Shown: positions 17,023 through 26,816, numbered from the stretch's first letter. The stretch is 64,000 bases of DNA from CAWAPD01 sp963783865 (GCA_963783865.1 CAWAPD010000002.1:473376-537375), one strand, 5' to 3'. Notes: a model not told the origin generated them from the sequence alone. Made by a program: numbers and translations.

Positions 17023-18008
17023 GCCTTCACCCTTGGGTCGAGGTAGTAGTACATGAGGTCGGCGATCAGGTTGGCGACGATGACCCCGATGCTCGACAGC
17101 AGGAACACGGCCTGCATCACGGGATAGTCACGCGAGACCATCGACTCCCACGACAGGAGCCCGAGGCCCGGCCAGTTGAACACGCTCTCGGCGAGGATGG
17201 CGCCGGTCATCACGAACCCCAGGTTCATCATGACGAGCGTGACGGTCGGCAGCATGGCGTTCGGAGCCACGTGGCGCCACAGCACCTGGTTGTCGCTGAG
17301 GCCCTTGGCGCGCGCCGTGAGGGCGAAGTCCTCGTTCATCACGCCCGTGAGCGAGCTGCGCATGATGAGGTGGTACTCGCCCATGTAGGTGAGCGCGAAG
17401 GTCAGGGCCGGCAGGAGCAGGTGGTGCGTCAGCGTCGTGAGCGACTGCCAGTCGAGGGGGATCGGCCCCCACATGTGGAAGGGCGTGCCGGGGTCGTACA
17501 TGCGGCCCACGGGGAACCACCCCAGCTTCACCGAGAAGAGCATGATGAACAGGAGGCCCGACCAGAAGGTCGGCATCGAGTAGAGGATCATGCCGGTGTT
17601 CGTGCTGATGACGTCGAACTTGCCCGCTCGGCGCCATCCGGCTATGACGCCCGTGATCAAGCCGATGACTGTGGCGATCACGGTGCCCGTGCCCACCAGC
17701 AGGATCGTCGGCCAGATCCGCTCCTCTACGACGTTGATGACAGGACGCTTCTGGGCGAACGAGTCGCCGAACTTCAGCTGCAGGGTGTCGCCCCAGTAGA
17801 GCTCGAACTGCTTGTACATCGGCTGGTCGAGGTGGAACGCCTTGCGCTGCTTGGCCATCGCGTCGAGCGAGAACCGTCCCTTCGGGACCAGGAGCCGGGC
17901 GGGGTCGCCCGGCAGGATCCGGAACAGCATGAAGTTGAACGACGCGATAATGACGAGCGTCAGCAGCGCGTTGGCGATCTTCCGAACGAAGTATCGTCGC
18001 TTATCCAC
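17019..18008 (-). CDS. ABC transporter permease (DppB/OppB)
   Basis: The 329-residue permease begins with the typical FVRKIANALLTLVII signal-anchor and the motif FRILPGDPAR. The EAA loop reads LTARAKGLSDNQVLWRHVAP. It starts at a GTG at 18008. There is no strong ribosome site for that GTG; instead a leader ORF with a strong GGAGGAG site ends across it, so translation is probably coupled. No binding-protein gene lies upstream in the operon, which is unusual for this transporter class. Confidence 0.92.
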   Translation of the reverse strand: MDKRRYFVRKIANALLTLVIIASFNFMLFRILPGDPARLLVPKGRFSLDAMAKQRKAFHLDQPMYKQFELYWGDTLQLKFGDSFAQKRPVINVVEERIWPTILLVGTGTVIATVIGLITGVIAGWRRAGKFDVISTNTGMILYSMPTFWSGLLFIMLFSVKLGWFPVGRMYDPGTPFHMWGPIPLDWQSLTTLTHHLLLPALTFALTYMGEYHLIMRSSLTGVMNEDFALTARAKGLSDNQVLWRHVAPNAMLPTVTLVMMNLGFVMTGAILAESVFNWPGLGLLSWESMVSRDYPVMQAVFLLSSIGVIVANLIADLMYYYLDPRVKA

Positions 18009-18051
18009 GGCTCATCCGAGCGCGACAAGCACTGGCGGAACCGTTCGTCAT
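18001..18051 (-). CDS. 16-codon leader ORF coupled to dppB
   Basis: The best ribosome site in this area (GAGGAGGAG) precedes an ATG at 18051 that opens a 16-residue frame, MTNGSASACRARMSRG. It ends with TAA inside the first codons of dppB (stop 18003-18001, dppB GTG 18008-18006). The dppB frame has a stop just upstream of its GTG, so dppB cannot use that ribosome site directly. A translational-coupling or regulatory leader is likely; this is inferred from the geometry. Confidence 0.5.
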   Translation of the reverse strand: MTNGSASACRARMSRG

Positions 18052-18388
18052 CGCGCCCGTTCTCCTCCTCTCAGGCTGGGACCACGGGATGACCGTCGCA
18101 CAGACGGTCGCTGACAGGGGAGACCCCCCGGAGTAGTGTCGTCGCTCATGGCCGGACGGCCGAGCGGGATCGATGGCGCACCCGGCCGCCGCCCGCATGA
18201 TCATCGTGTCGCGTGCCTCGTACGAGTGTGTGACGTCGAGGTACCCCCTTCGGATCCCGTCCGCCTTCCGGACCACTGACTGCCCCGCATCGGGGCAGGG
18301 TAGGTCTTGGATTGTACTCTTTTGCGCCCGGTGGGCTACCCGGCGCGAGCCGGCGCCGCTGCTGTGGCCGCCGCCGGTCACCCGCCCG
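18009..18388. other. Intergenic leader of the transporter operon
   Basis: This 380-base gap has no convincing full gene. On the minus strand it holds a TACAAT -10-like hexamer (18316-18311) with no good -35. It also has a perfect 7-bp hairpin, CTGCCCC/GGGGCAG (18280-18298), about 230 bases upstream of the leader ORF. An open frame to 18381 has no start or domain I trust. The long leader could hold a regulatory RNA, but I recognise no known riboswitch. Confidence 0.45.
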
Positions 18389-19195
18389 CTACTCCAGCAG
18401 CCCGGCGCGGTGCGCCTTGAGGTACTTGCCGCAGAAGCTGTCCTCTTCGCGCAGCGCCTCGATCGCCTTGACGGTCGCCATCATCTGCTTGTTGCGGACG
18501 TCGAGCACCGCCCCGTCGAGACCGATCCCCGCGCACATGGCGACGAAGGTGCGGTTCAGCAGCGGCCGGTTCGGCAGGCCGAAGCTGATGTTGCTGAGGC
18601 CGCCGGTCGACCGCACGCCGGGGAGACGCTCCTTGATCAGACGCAACGTCTGCATCGTCACCGTGCCGGCCGTCGCGTCGGCCGAGACGGCCATCACGAG
18701 CGGGTCGAACCACATGTCCTCGCGGGACAGGCCGGCGCCGGCGAGCAGGTCGTGGAGCTTCTGGGCGACGGCGAACCGGTCCTCGGGGGTGGCCGGGATG
18801 CCGGAGTCGTCGAGCACCAGCGCCACCACCGGGCACTTGTACTTCTCGACCAGCGGCAGGACCGTGTCGATACGGCTCTGCTCGCCGCTGATGGAGTTGA
18901 TCTGCGGCACCTTGCCGCCGTCGCTGATGCAGGCCTCGACGCCCGCCTGGAGGGCGGCCGGGTTGGCCGAGTCGACCATCAGCTGCTGGTCGGTGACGCC
19001 GCGGACCACGCCGATCAGCCACGTGAGGTCCTCGACCTCGTTGCCCCCGGCGACGCCGCCGTTGACGTCGAGGACGTTGGCCCCGGCCGCGAGCTGGTCC
19101 TGGGCCAGGCCCTGGATGAACGCGTCGTCGCGCGCCTGGATCGCCTCTGCGACCTGCTTGCGAGTCCCGTTGATCGATTCGCCTACCAGCAGCAT
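18389..19195 (-). CDS. Methyltetrahydrofolate:corrinoid methyltransferase (MtgA/AcsE-like)
   Basis: The 268-residue pterin-binding TIM-barrel protein begins MLLVGESINGTRKQVAEAI and contains ANVLDVNGG and GGLSNISFGLPNR, hallmarks of methyl-H4folate:corrinoid methyltransferases. Such enzymes pass a methyl group between a corrinoid protein and tetrahydrofolate, as the second half-reaction in betaine demethylation or in the Wood-Ljungdahl pathway. The ATG at 19195 follows GGAGG by 8 bases. With the MttB-like gene 5 kb downstream it completes a demethylation scheme that lacks only the corrinoid carrier and its reactivase. Confidence 0.9.
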   Translation of the reverse strand: MLLVGESINGTRKQVAEAIQARDDAFIQGLAQDQLAAGANVLDVNGGVAGGNEVEDLTWLIGVVRGVTDQQLMVDSANPAALQAGVEACISDGGKVPQINSISGEQSRIDTVLPLVEKYKCPVVALVLDDSGIPATPEDRFAVAQKLHDLLAGAGLSREDMWFDPLVMAVSADATAGTVTMQTLRLIKERLPGVRSTGGLSNISFGLPNRPLLNRTFVAMCAGIGLDGAVLDVRNKQMMATVKAIEALREEDSFCGKYLKAHRAGLLE

Positions 19196-19351
19196 ATCCA
19201 CAACCTCCACTACGATGTGACGCGGGACCACCCCGAGATATTCGCGCTTTCTCGGGGGGACGTATCTTATCGGCGCCGCCGGACCGGTGCCAGACGGCGC
19301 GCTAGGCTTGCCCAAGAAACCGCGGGAGGCGTCCCGGTGGGGCGCCGGTGT

Positions 19352-19376
19352 CGGGCGGGCGCAGGGCGCCCGCCCG
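19352..19376. terminator. Palindrome after the GGDEF/HD-GYP gene
   Basis: An 11-bp perfect GC inverted repeat (19352-19362 with 19366-19376, loop AGG) abuts the stop codon at 19379. It is a likely terminator hairpin without a U-tract. Confidence 0.55.
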
Positions 19377-19378
19377 CC

Positions 19379-22300
19379 TCACTCCGGCGCCCTCGGCAGG
19401 TCGACCGGCACGTCGGCGCCGGAGGCGGCGCAGCGGTCGAGGAACAGCTCCGCGAGCGCCGGGTCGAACTGGCCTCCGGCCTCGCGGCGGATCTCGTTCC
19501 GCGCCTCGTCCAGCGAGTGCGCCCCGCGGTACGGCCGGTCCGAGATCATCGCCTGGAACGCGTCACAGATGGCGACCATGCGCGCGCCCAAGGGGATGGC
19601 TTCGCCGGCCAGGCCGTCGGGGTAGCCCCCGCCGTCCCAGCGCTCGTGGTGGTGACGCACGATGGGGTGCAGCCCGCGCGGCGCGTCGGCGTTGACCAGG
19701 ATGTCGACCCCGACCTCCACGTGCCGACGCACCTCGGCCTCCTCCTCCCCGGTGAGCGCGTCGCCCTTCTCGAGCAGCTCGGCGGCGAGCCCGACCTTGC
19801 CGACGTCGTGCAGGCGCGCGGCGACCTCGAACCCGGCGACCTCCTCGGCCGGGCGGCCGGCGACCAGGGCGAGCTGCCTCACCATCTCGGCCACGGCCTC
19901 GCCGTGACGCTCGCGGAAGCTCGCCTTGGCGTCGACGGCCGCGGCCAGCATCTCGAGACCGGGGCGCCAGTGCCCGCCGGCCTCGTCGGCCTCCAGCGGC
20001 GCGGCGCCGACCATCTCGTGCACGTCGCGGTAGTACATGACGCAGTTGCGGCCGCGCCGCTTGGCCCAGAGCAGCGCCGTGTCGGCGGCGCCCAGGACGG
20101 TCCGCGGCTCGAGGCCGCAGGCCGGGAAGTCGGCGACGCCGATCGAGGCCGAGACACTGAAATCGTCTTCGCGCGCGACCGGGACCTCGCCCACCCGCTC
20201 GCGGATGCGCTCGGCCAGCGCGCGCGCCTCCTCGCTCGAGGTCCGTGGCAGCAGCAGCGCGAACTCCTCGCCGCCGTAACGGGCGATGTAGTCCGACTCG
20301 CGCGCGGTCGCGCGCAGCACCGACGACACGCGCCGCAGGATCTGGTCGCCGCGCGGGTGGCCGTAGCGGTCGTTGACCTGCTTGAAGTGGTCGAGGTCCA
20401 TCATCAGCAGCGCGAAGGTCTCGCCGTAGCGCTCGCTGCGCCGCACCTCGCGCTCCAGCGCCTCCTGGAAGTGCCCGTGGTTGTAGAGCCCGGTGAGCGC
20501 GTCGGTCGCCGCCCGCTCCTGGCTCTGCTCGTAGAGCGACGCGTTCTCGATGGCGATCGCCGCCAGGCTGGCGAACGGCTTGACGAGCTCGAGCTCCTCC
20601 TCGGTGAAGGTGGCCCCGCGCAGCCGGTCGAGGTCGAGCACGCCGATCACCTTGCCCATGACCCGCAACGGGACGATGATCGACGCCTGCGGGTCGGGCT
20701 CGGTGCCCGGCACGAGCACGCCCCGCGGATCGAGGTGCGCCTCGTTGACGAGGATCGCCTCGTCGTTGGTGACGACCCAGCCGGTGAGCCCCTCGTCGAG
20801 CCTCATCGGCGTCGCCATGAGCTCCTCTGCGTACTCGTCGACGGCGAACACCGTGTCGATGCGCCGGGCCGCCCAGTCCACCTTGCTGATCGCCAGCGTG
20901 TCGTATTCCACCAGCTGGCCCAGCTTGTCGGCGATAGCCTGGAAGACGACCTTCTCGTCGAGCGTCGAGAGCACCGACTCGCTGACCCGAAGCAGCTCGT
21001 GACGCGATTGCAGCTGCCTCTCGAGCCGCCTCTCCTGGACTTGAAGCGACGCGTAGTGCATGGCGTTCTCGATCGCGATGCCGGCCTGGTTGGCGAAGAT
21101 CTCGAGACTGCGCACCGACTCGAGCGTCGGCACCCGGCGGTCGACCGGGTCGTAGACGTCGAGCACGCCGATCGGCACGTTGTCGCGCGAGAGCAGCGGC
21201 ACGAACAGGCCGTCTCCGCTCTGCCACTCGCCCTCGGCCCGCGGCCCCAGGTCGGTGTACTGGAACAGCGCCTTCTCCGCGTCGGACATCGGGAACCGGT
21301 CGACGCTGCGGTAGTACGAGTTGCCGAGCCTGAACTCGGGTCGCATCTGCCACTCGAACTTGGCGCGTGGGAACTCGGCCTCGAGATAGTGGCCGTCGAG
21401 CTCGGAGGACCCGCCCAGCGCGACCCGCGCCCGGTAGACTTCGGCCTCTTCGTCGTAGAGGTAGATCGCCGCCTCTCGGTAGCCGAGCGCCTCGATGACC
21501 GTGTTCGCGACCTTCTGCAGCACCTCGTCGATCTCGAACACCGAGCGCAGCTCGTTGCCCATGCGCAGCAGGGCTTCGATCATCAGCGACCGCTCCCGGA
21601 GGTCGGCCGCCAGCACGGTCTGCTCTTCGTTCAGCCGGGCGTTGTCGACCATCAGGGCGGCGAAGGCGGCCACCGCCATCGCCGCCCGCACCTGCTTGTC
21701 GGCGAACCTCGCCCGGCGGCCCGGCTCGTCGAGCGTGACGACGCCCAGCAGCGTGTCACGTGAGAGAAGCGGCAGCACGAGGGCGCGATCGAGTGACATG
21801 CGGGTAGCGAGCTCCCGGTCGACGCCGGGGGTGTCGGGCGTGACCACGAGAGGCTCGCGCAACGCCCGCACGGTCTCCCAGGGCAGGATCTCGACCCTGC
21901 GGCCGCGCTGCGTGCCGTCCCCGACCATCCCCGTGGCCGCGGCCACCTTCAGTGTCGGGCCTTCGGCCAGAAGGATGACGCAGCGGGACACGCCGAGACT
22001 GGCGCCGAGCTGCCGGGCGACGGTGCCGAGCGGCTGCGTGAGGTCGAGGCTGGAGACCGGGTCGGTGGCGACCAGGCCGAGCACGCCTGCCTCCTGAGGG
22101 ATGCGCCGCGACGCGCGCGGCTCGTGGCCGCGGTCGAGGTTGGCGAGGATCAGGGCGGCGACGAACAGGCCGATGATCAAGGGGATGTCGGCGCTGGCGC
22201 GCAGCTCATCGTCGACGGCCAGCGTCGCCATGAAGAAGCCGAGCCCCGCGACGCTCACGACGATGCCCTCTTCGCGGCGCAGGAACAGCACCGCGACCGG

Positions 22301-22438
22301 CACGGAGATCGCGAAGAAGAGGTCGGTCGAGGCGCTCACGGCCAGCGAGGCGAGGGCGGCGGCCAGGACGAAGGCCAGGGCCGCCGCCAGTGGCAGCGGC
22401 CGCACGCGTTCGCGGAAACCCCGCACCGTGTCAGTCAC
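19379..22438 (-). CDS. Membrane GAF-GGDEF-HD-GYP cyclic-di-GMP sensor protein
   Basis: This 1019-residue protein could both make and degrade cyclic di-GMP. The order is N-terminal membrane segments (about 10-110), three GAF-type sensor regions (about 135-310, 320-495 and 510-670), GGDEF (about 680-850) and HD-GYP (about 860-1010). The active-site motif GGEEF is at 722-726, with an RESD inhibitory I-site nine residues upstream. HD is at 877-878 and GGGYPDGL lies near 935. Both domains look catalytically competent. The GTG at 22438 follows GGGAGAAGG. A small arginine-rich gene precedes it. Confidence 0.92.
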   Translation of the reverse strand: MTDTVRGFRERVRPLPLAAALAFVLAAALASLAVSASTDLFFAISVPVAVLFLRREEGIVVSVAGLGFFMATLAVDDELRASADIPLIIGLFVAALILANLDRGHEPRASRRIPQEAGVLGLVATDPVSSLDLTQPLGTVARQLGASLGVSRCVILLAEGPTLKVAAATGMVGDGTQRGRRVEILPWETVRALREPLVVTPDTPGVDRELATRMSLDRALVLPLLSRDTLLGVVTLDEPGRRARFADKQVRAAMAVAAFAALMVDNARLNEEQTVLAADLRERSLMIEALLRMGNELRSVFEIDEVLQKVANTVIEALGYREAAIYLYDEEAEVYRARVALGGSSELDGHYLEAEFPRAKFEWQMRPEFRLGNSYYRSVDRFPMSDAEKALFQYTDLGPRAEGEWQSGDGLFVPLLSRDNVPIGVLDVYDPVDRRVPTLESVRSLEIFANQAGIAIENAMHYASLQVQERRLERQLQSRHELLRVSESVLSTLDEKVVFQAIADKLGQLVEYDTLAISKVDWAARRIDTVFAVDEYAEELMATPMRLDEGLTGWVVTNDEAILVNEAHLDPRGVLVPGTEPDPQASIIVPLRVMGKVIGVLDLDRLRGATFTEEELELVKPFASLAAIAIENASLYEQSQERAATDALTGLYNHGHFQEALEREVRRSERYGETFALLMMDLDHFKQVNDRYGHPRGDQILRRVSSVLRATARESDYIARYGGEEFALLLPRTSSEEARALAERIRERVGEVPVAREDDFSVSASIGVADFPACGLEPRTVLGAADTALLWAKRRGRNCVMYYRDVHEMVGAAPLEADEAGGHWRPGLEMLAAAVDAKASFRERHGEAVAEMVRQLALVAGRPAEEVAGFEVAARLHDVGKVGLAAELLEKGDALTGEEEAEVRRHVEVGVDILVNADAPRGLHPIVRHHHERWDGGGYPDGLAGEAIPLGARMVAICDAFQAMISDRPYRGAHSLDEARNEIRREAGGQFDPALAELFLDRCAASGADVPVDLPRAPE

Positions 22439-22502
22439 GACCTTCTCCCGGCGGCGGTCTCGATGGATGGAGCGACGATGGTCGGCCCCGGCGCGCCCAC
22501 GC

Positions 22503-22757
22503 TCAGTCCGCCGGCGCGAAGACCCACGAAGGAGGCAGCTGGCGCCGGTCGGCACCGCCGCGCCGCTCGAGGTCGGTGGCGGCGGCGGTCGACCGCCGCC
22601 GGTCGCCGCCGCGCCGGTCCCGGATCACGACCACGTCGTCGCGGCCGGAGTAGAGCTGGGAGAAGCGCTGGGCCAAGCGATCGGCACAGGGTCCGCCGAC
22701 CACGAGACGGTCGACTCCCGGCGCCGTCGTCACGCTGCTGCCGCTGATCTCGTCCAC
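22503..22757 (-). CDS. Small Arg-rich protein with repeated DRR motif
   Basis: The 84-residue frame starts at a GTG at 22757 behind AAGGGG. It contains RDRRGGDRRR and, later, ERRGGADRRQLPPSW. This two-fold RRGG-DRR pattern with a C-terminal PPSWVF tail recurs in small uncharacterised bacterial proteins, so I think the gene is real, but I know no function. It lies 64 bases upstream of the cyclic-di-GMP sensor on the same strand and may be cotranscribed with it. Confidence 0.55.
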   Translation of the reverse strand: MDEISGSSVTTAPGVDRLVVGGPCADRLAQRFSQLYSGRDDVVVIRDRRGGDRRRSTAAATDLERRGGADRRQLPPSWVFAPAD

Positions 22758-22926
22758 CTCGTCATCCCCTTTCGCACCGCGTCCGGGTATCGGCAGACCT
22801 CACGCCTCCCATGATACCTGACGCGAGCCCCCGCGAGCGGGGTTCTAGACGAGTAGGCATTGTCGGTGCAGGCAGTACTACCGATAGTCCGAACAACAAC
22901 ACGTACACGAGCGACCGGGAGGAGCC

Positions 22927-23157
22927 ATGGCCGATTGTGAAGTGCTGGCGGGGTGCATCTTCTTCAACGACAAGATGGAGGACTACCCCTTCGCCGCCGA
23001 GCAGATGAAGGAGCAGTACTGCCGCGGCGACAGCACCGCGTGCGCGCGCCACATGGTGCTCGAGGTGCTCGGCAGGGAGAAAGTCCCACGGGACCTCTTC
23101 CCGCACGACGCGTCGCGCGCCGAGCGCGTGATCTCAGGCACCGACGCGCGCGCGTGA
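22927..23157 (+). CDS. Small four-cysteine conserved protein
   Basis: The 76-residue protein has cysteines at 4, 10, 32 and 39 (C-x5-C-x21-C-x6-C). Its core, YCRGDSTACARHMVLEVLG, is followed by REKVPRDLFP. The strong ribosome site GGGAGGAG and the clean composition argue that it is real. Similar short proteins occur in diverse anaerobes and actinobacteria as uncharacterised families. Four cysteines suggest a metal or Fe-S site; this is inferred. It is flanked by divergent and convergent units and stands alone. Confidence 0.75.
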   Translation: MADCEVLAGCIFFNDKMEDYPFAAEQMKEQYCRGDSTACARHMVLEVLGREKVPRDLFPHDASRAERVISGTDARA

Positions 23158-23283
23158 CGCTGGCGGGGCCGGCGGTCCGGGAGCCGGGCGGGGACGGGCA
23201 GGCAGCCCGGCCCCGTCACATCTACCAGGCGATCGAGGGCCGGCGGCGCCGGGCCTGACGCGGGTCTCCACACCAGACGAACG

Positions 23284-23315
23284 CGGCGGGCGGGCCCCTG
23301 AGGGCCCGCCCGCCG
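23284..23315. terminator. Perfect GC palindrome after the four-cysteine gene
   Basis: A 14-bp perfect stem (23284-23297 with 23302-23315, loop CTGA) is followed on the plus strand by TCTTG. It is a probable terminator for the small plus-strand gene. Confidence 0.6.
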
Positions 23316-23330
23316 TCTTGACGCGAGAGG

Positions 23331-23393
23331 GGCGCCGGCTTCGCGCCGGTTCCTTTCTCTATCTCCCGCGGCCACCGGCGCGAAGCCGGCGCC
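23331..23393. repeat. Nested 19-bp inverted repeat downstream of groL
   Basis: Two perfect 19-base arms (23331-23349 and 23375-23393) are separated by 25 bases. Each arm can itself fold into a CCGGC/GCCGG hairpin closed by a GCGAA or TTCGC loop. It lies just after the groL stop and may act as its terminator or mRNA 3' stabiliser. Confidence 0.65.
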
Positions 23394-23421
23394 CGACGGG
23401 GTCCTTACGCGATGCGTCCGA

Positions 23422-25050
<1,629 letters not shown>

Positions 25051-25070
25051 GTTGCCTCAGCCTCCTTTCG

Positions 25071-25367
25071 CTATTTCTCGACCTTGGCGAGGATCTCGCT
25101 CACCCGCAGGATGAGCAGCTCTTCGCCGTCACTGGTCTTGTACTCGGTGCCGGAATACTTGCCGTAGATGACCCGGTCGGCCTTCTTGACGTCCATGGGA
25201 ATCCGCTTGGTACCAGCCTCGTCCCACTTGCCGTCGCCTACCGCCACGACCTCACCCAACATCGGCTTCTCTTTGGCCGTGTCGGGGAGCACGATCCCGC
25301 TGGCCGTCTTCTCCTCCTGGGTGACCGCCTTGACGACGACGCGGTCCTCGAGCGGCTTCAGCTTCAT
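25071..25367 (-). CDS. groS: Co-chaperonin GroES
   Basis: The 98-residue co-chaperonin caps the GroEL cavity. It begins MKLKPLEDRVVVKAV, has the mobile-loop region EEKTASGIVLPDTAKEKP, and ends LILRVSEILAKVEK. It is the first gene of the groES-groEL operon. The CIRCE operator and promoter lie 25-95 bases upstream. Confidence 0.98.
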   Translation of the reverse strand: MKLKPLEDRVVVKAVTQEEKTASGIVLPDTAKEKPMLGEVVAVGDGKWDEAGTKRIPMDVKKADRVIYGKYSGTEYKTSDGEELLILRVSEILAKVEK

Positions 25368-25392
25368 GCAACAACCCTCCTTGAGCGTGGTT

Positions 25393-25419
25393 CTGGCACT
25401 CTCACCATGAGAGTGCTGA
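25393..25419. promoter_or_regulatory. CIRCE operator (HrcA site)
   Basis: The element matches the CIRCE layout TTAGCACTC-N9-GAGTGCTAA. Here GCACTC and GAGTGC are perfect arms around a 9-base centre, with TCAGCACTC and GAGTGCCAG on the minus strand. It lies between the groES promoter and the groES start, so HrcA would block transcription until heat stress. Confidence 0.92.
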
Positions 25420-25433
25420 TTCTAGGAGCCCGT

Positions 25434-25462
25434 ATGGTATGGCCGTTTCGCGGGCCTGTCAA
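25434..25462 (-). promoter_or_regulatory. groES-groEL promoter
   Basis: The minus strand has a perfect TTGACA (25462-25457), a 17-base spacer and TACCAT (25439-25434). The CIRCE element is 15 bases downstream, overlapping the expected early transcript. Confidence 0.85.
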
Positions 25463-25642
25463 ACGATGGCGTCCCGCCTGCGATCGGGCATCGCTCGAGT
25501 GGACGAAAACGCTGCAAAACGCGCGTTTCTCGGACGCGGTGGCGGGGCGGCGCGGGGCGGGCCCGCCGCCGCCCCACCCCCACGCCCGCACCCACCCCCA
25601 CGCCCCGCGCCGTCGCCGCCTCGCATGCCGTAGAATCGCCGC

Positions 25643-26080
25643 ATGCGCGTGCTGGTGCAGCGGGTGTCGAAAGCGAGCGTCAGCGTCGACGGGTGCGAGG
25701 TGGCGGCCGTCGGCCGTGGGTTCCTCGCGCTCGTGGGCGTGACGCACGACGATACGCCGGAGGCGGCGCGCAAGCTTGCCGCCAAGGTCGTCAAGCTGCG
25801 CGTCTTCGAGGACGCGGCCGGCCTCATGAACCTGGCCCTCGGCGACGTCGGCGGCGAGGTGCTCGCCGTCTCGCAGTTCACGCTCTATGCCGACACGCGC
25901 AAGGGGAACCGCCCGAGCTTCACCGGCGCCGCTGCGCCACAGCTGGGCGAGGAGGTCTACGAGCTGTTCGCGGCCGAGGTGCGCGCCGCCGGCGTACCGG
26001 TCGCGACCGGCGTCTTCGGCGCGCACATGGCCGTGGAGCTGGTCAACGACGGCCCGGTGACGATCCTGCTCGAGGCCTGA
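25643..26080 (+). CDS. dtd: D-aminoacyl-tRNA deacylase
   Basis: Dtd removes D-amino acids mischarged onto tRNA. The 145-residue protein is full length. It begins MRVLVQRVSKASVSVDG, has the catalytic motif SQFTLYAD with the following KGNRPSFTGAA, and has the C-terminal NDGPVTILLEA carrying the Gly-cisPro pair. It is alone on the plus strand between the gro operon and a convergent minus-strand unit. Confidence 0.96.
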   Translation: MRVLVQRVSKASVSVDGCEVAAVGRGFLALVGVTHDDTPEAARKLAAKVVKLRVFEDAAGLMNLALGDVGGEVLAVSQFTLYADTRKGNRPSFTGAAAPQLGEEVYELFAAEVRAAGVPVATGVFGAHMAVELVNDGPVTILLEA

Positions 26081-26086
26081 GCGATT

Positions 26087-26108
26087 CGCCGGGCGGCGCC
26101 GCCCGGCG
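26087..26108. terminator. Palindrome between convergent dtd and GNAT genes
   Basis: A perfect 22-base GC palindrome (CGCCGGGCGGC and its complement) lies between the two stops. It can form a hairpin on either strand. Confidence 0.5.
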
Positions 26109-26111
26109 GCA

Positions 26112-26816
26112 TCAGACGCTGAACGGCGTGAACAGGCCGAACCGGCGCGGGTAGCTCATGATCGTCCTGAGGGCCACCGTCGTGTCGCGCCAGCGGTCGA
26201 GCACGGCCCACGCCGCACGGGCGTCGACGATCACGAGCTCGCTCAGGGCGGCGGCGCCGGGACGGCGGACGGAGAGGAGTCCGTCCCGCAGGACGGCCTC
26301 CTCTCCGTCCGCCCGCGCCTCGGCGATCTTCTCCTCCACGAAACGCCGCTCGACGACCGGCGTGAACCCGGCAGCCGCGCGCCGCAGACACTCCTCCAGG
26401 CTCACGACCTCGGCCCGGTATTCCTCGACGAAGCCTCGCGCCGCCCAGTAGGGGACCAGCCCGTCGTCGAAGAGGCTGAGGATCACGGCGTCGCCGGCGA
26501 AAAGTCCGAGCAGTCCGTCGAGGTCGGCGGGCACGACCCCGAACCCCCGGCCCCTGAACTCGGGGGGCACGCAGACGCTCTGCAGCATGACCGCACGGAC
26601 CGTGCGCTCGCCGTGGCGCAGCTCCAGAAGGTCGGTGGCGAAGCTGGCCGCGATCGTGTCTCCGGATCTGCGCGCGAAGTACCGGCCCGGGGCGACCGTG
26701 TCGACCCAGACCCCCGCCGCCTGTGGGGTGAGGTCGAAGGCCGCCCCGAGCTGCACGACGAGCTGGGCGCGCTCGGGTGCCCCGACCTCGATCGCCTCGA
26801 ACGCCGCCGGCGTCAC
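26112..26816 (-). CDS. GNAT-family N-acetyltransferase
   Basis: The 234-residue protein has the acetyl-CoA loop region VCVPPEFRGRGFGVV, which resembles the R/Q-x2-G-x-G/A signature. A long C-terminal part ends in RRFGLFTPFSV. Its GTG start at 26816 overlaps the stop of the acetolactate synthase gene as GTGA, so the two are coupled. The acceptor substrate is unknown. A longer upstream frame only overlaps the synthase in another frame and was rejected. Confidence 0.78.
   Translation of the reverse strand: MTPAAFEAIEVGAPERAQLVVQLGAAFDLTPQAAGVWVDTVAPGRYFARRSGDTIAASFATDLLELRHGERTVRAVMLQSVCVPPEFRGRGFGVVPADLDGLLGLFAGDAVILSLFDDGLVPYWAARGFVEEYRAEVVSLEECLRRAAAGFTPVVERRFVEEKIAEARADGEEAVLRDGLLSVRRPGAAALSELVIVDARAAWAVLDRWRDTTVALRTIMSYPRRFGLFTPFSV

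Noticed and set aside
18009..18388. Missing DppA-type binding protein
   Set aside because: The gap is only 380 bases with no signal peptide or binding-fold sequence; a receptor gene must lie elsewhere if it exists.
18173..21763. 1196-codon plus-strand open frame
   Set aside because: It is antisense to the GAF/GGDEF/HD-GYP and MtgA-like genes, shows no domain, and arises from the high GC content.
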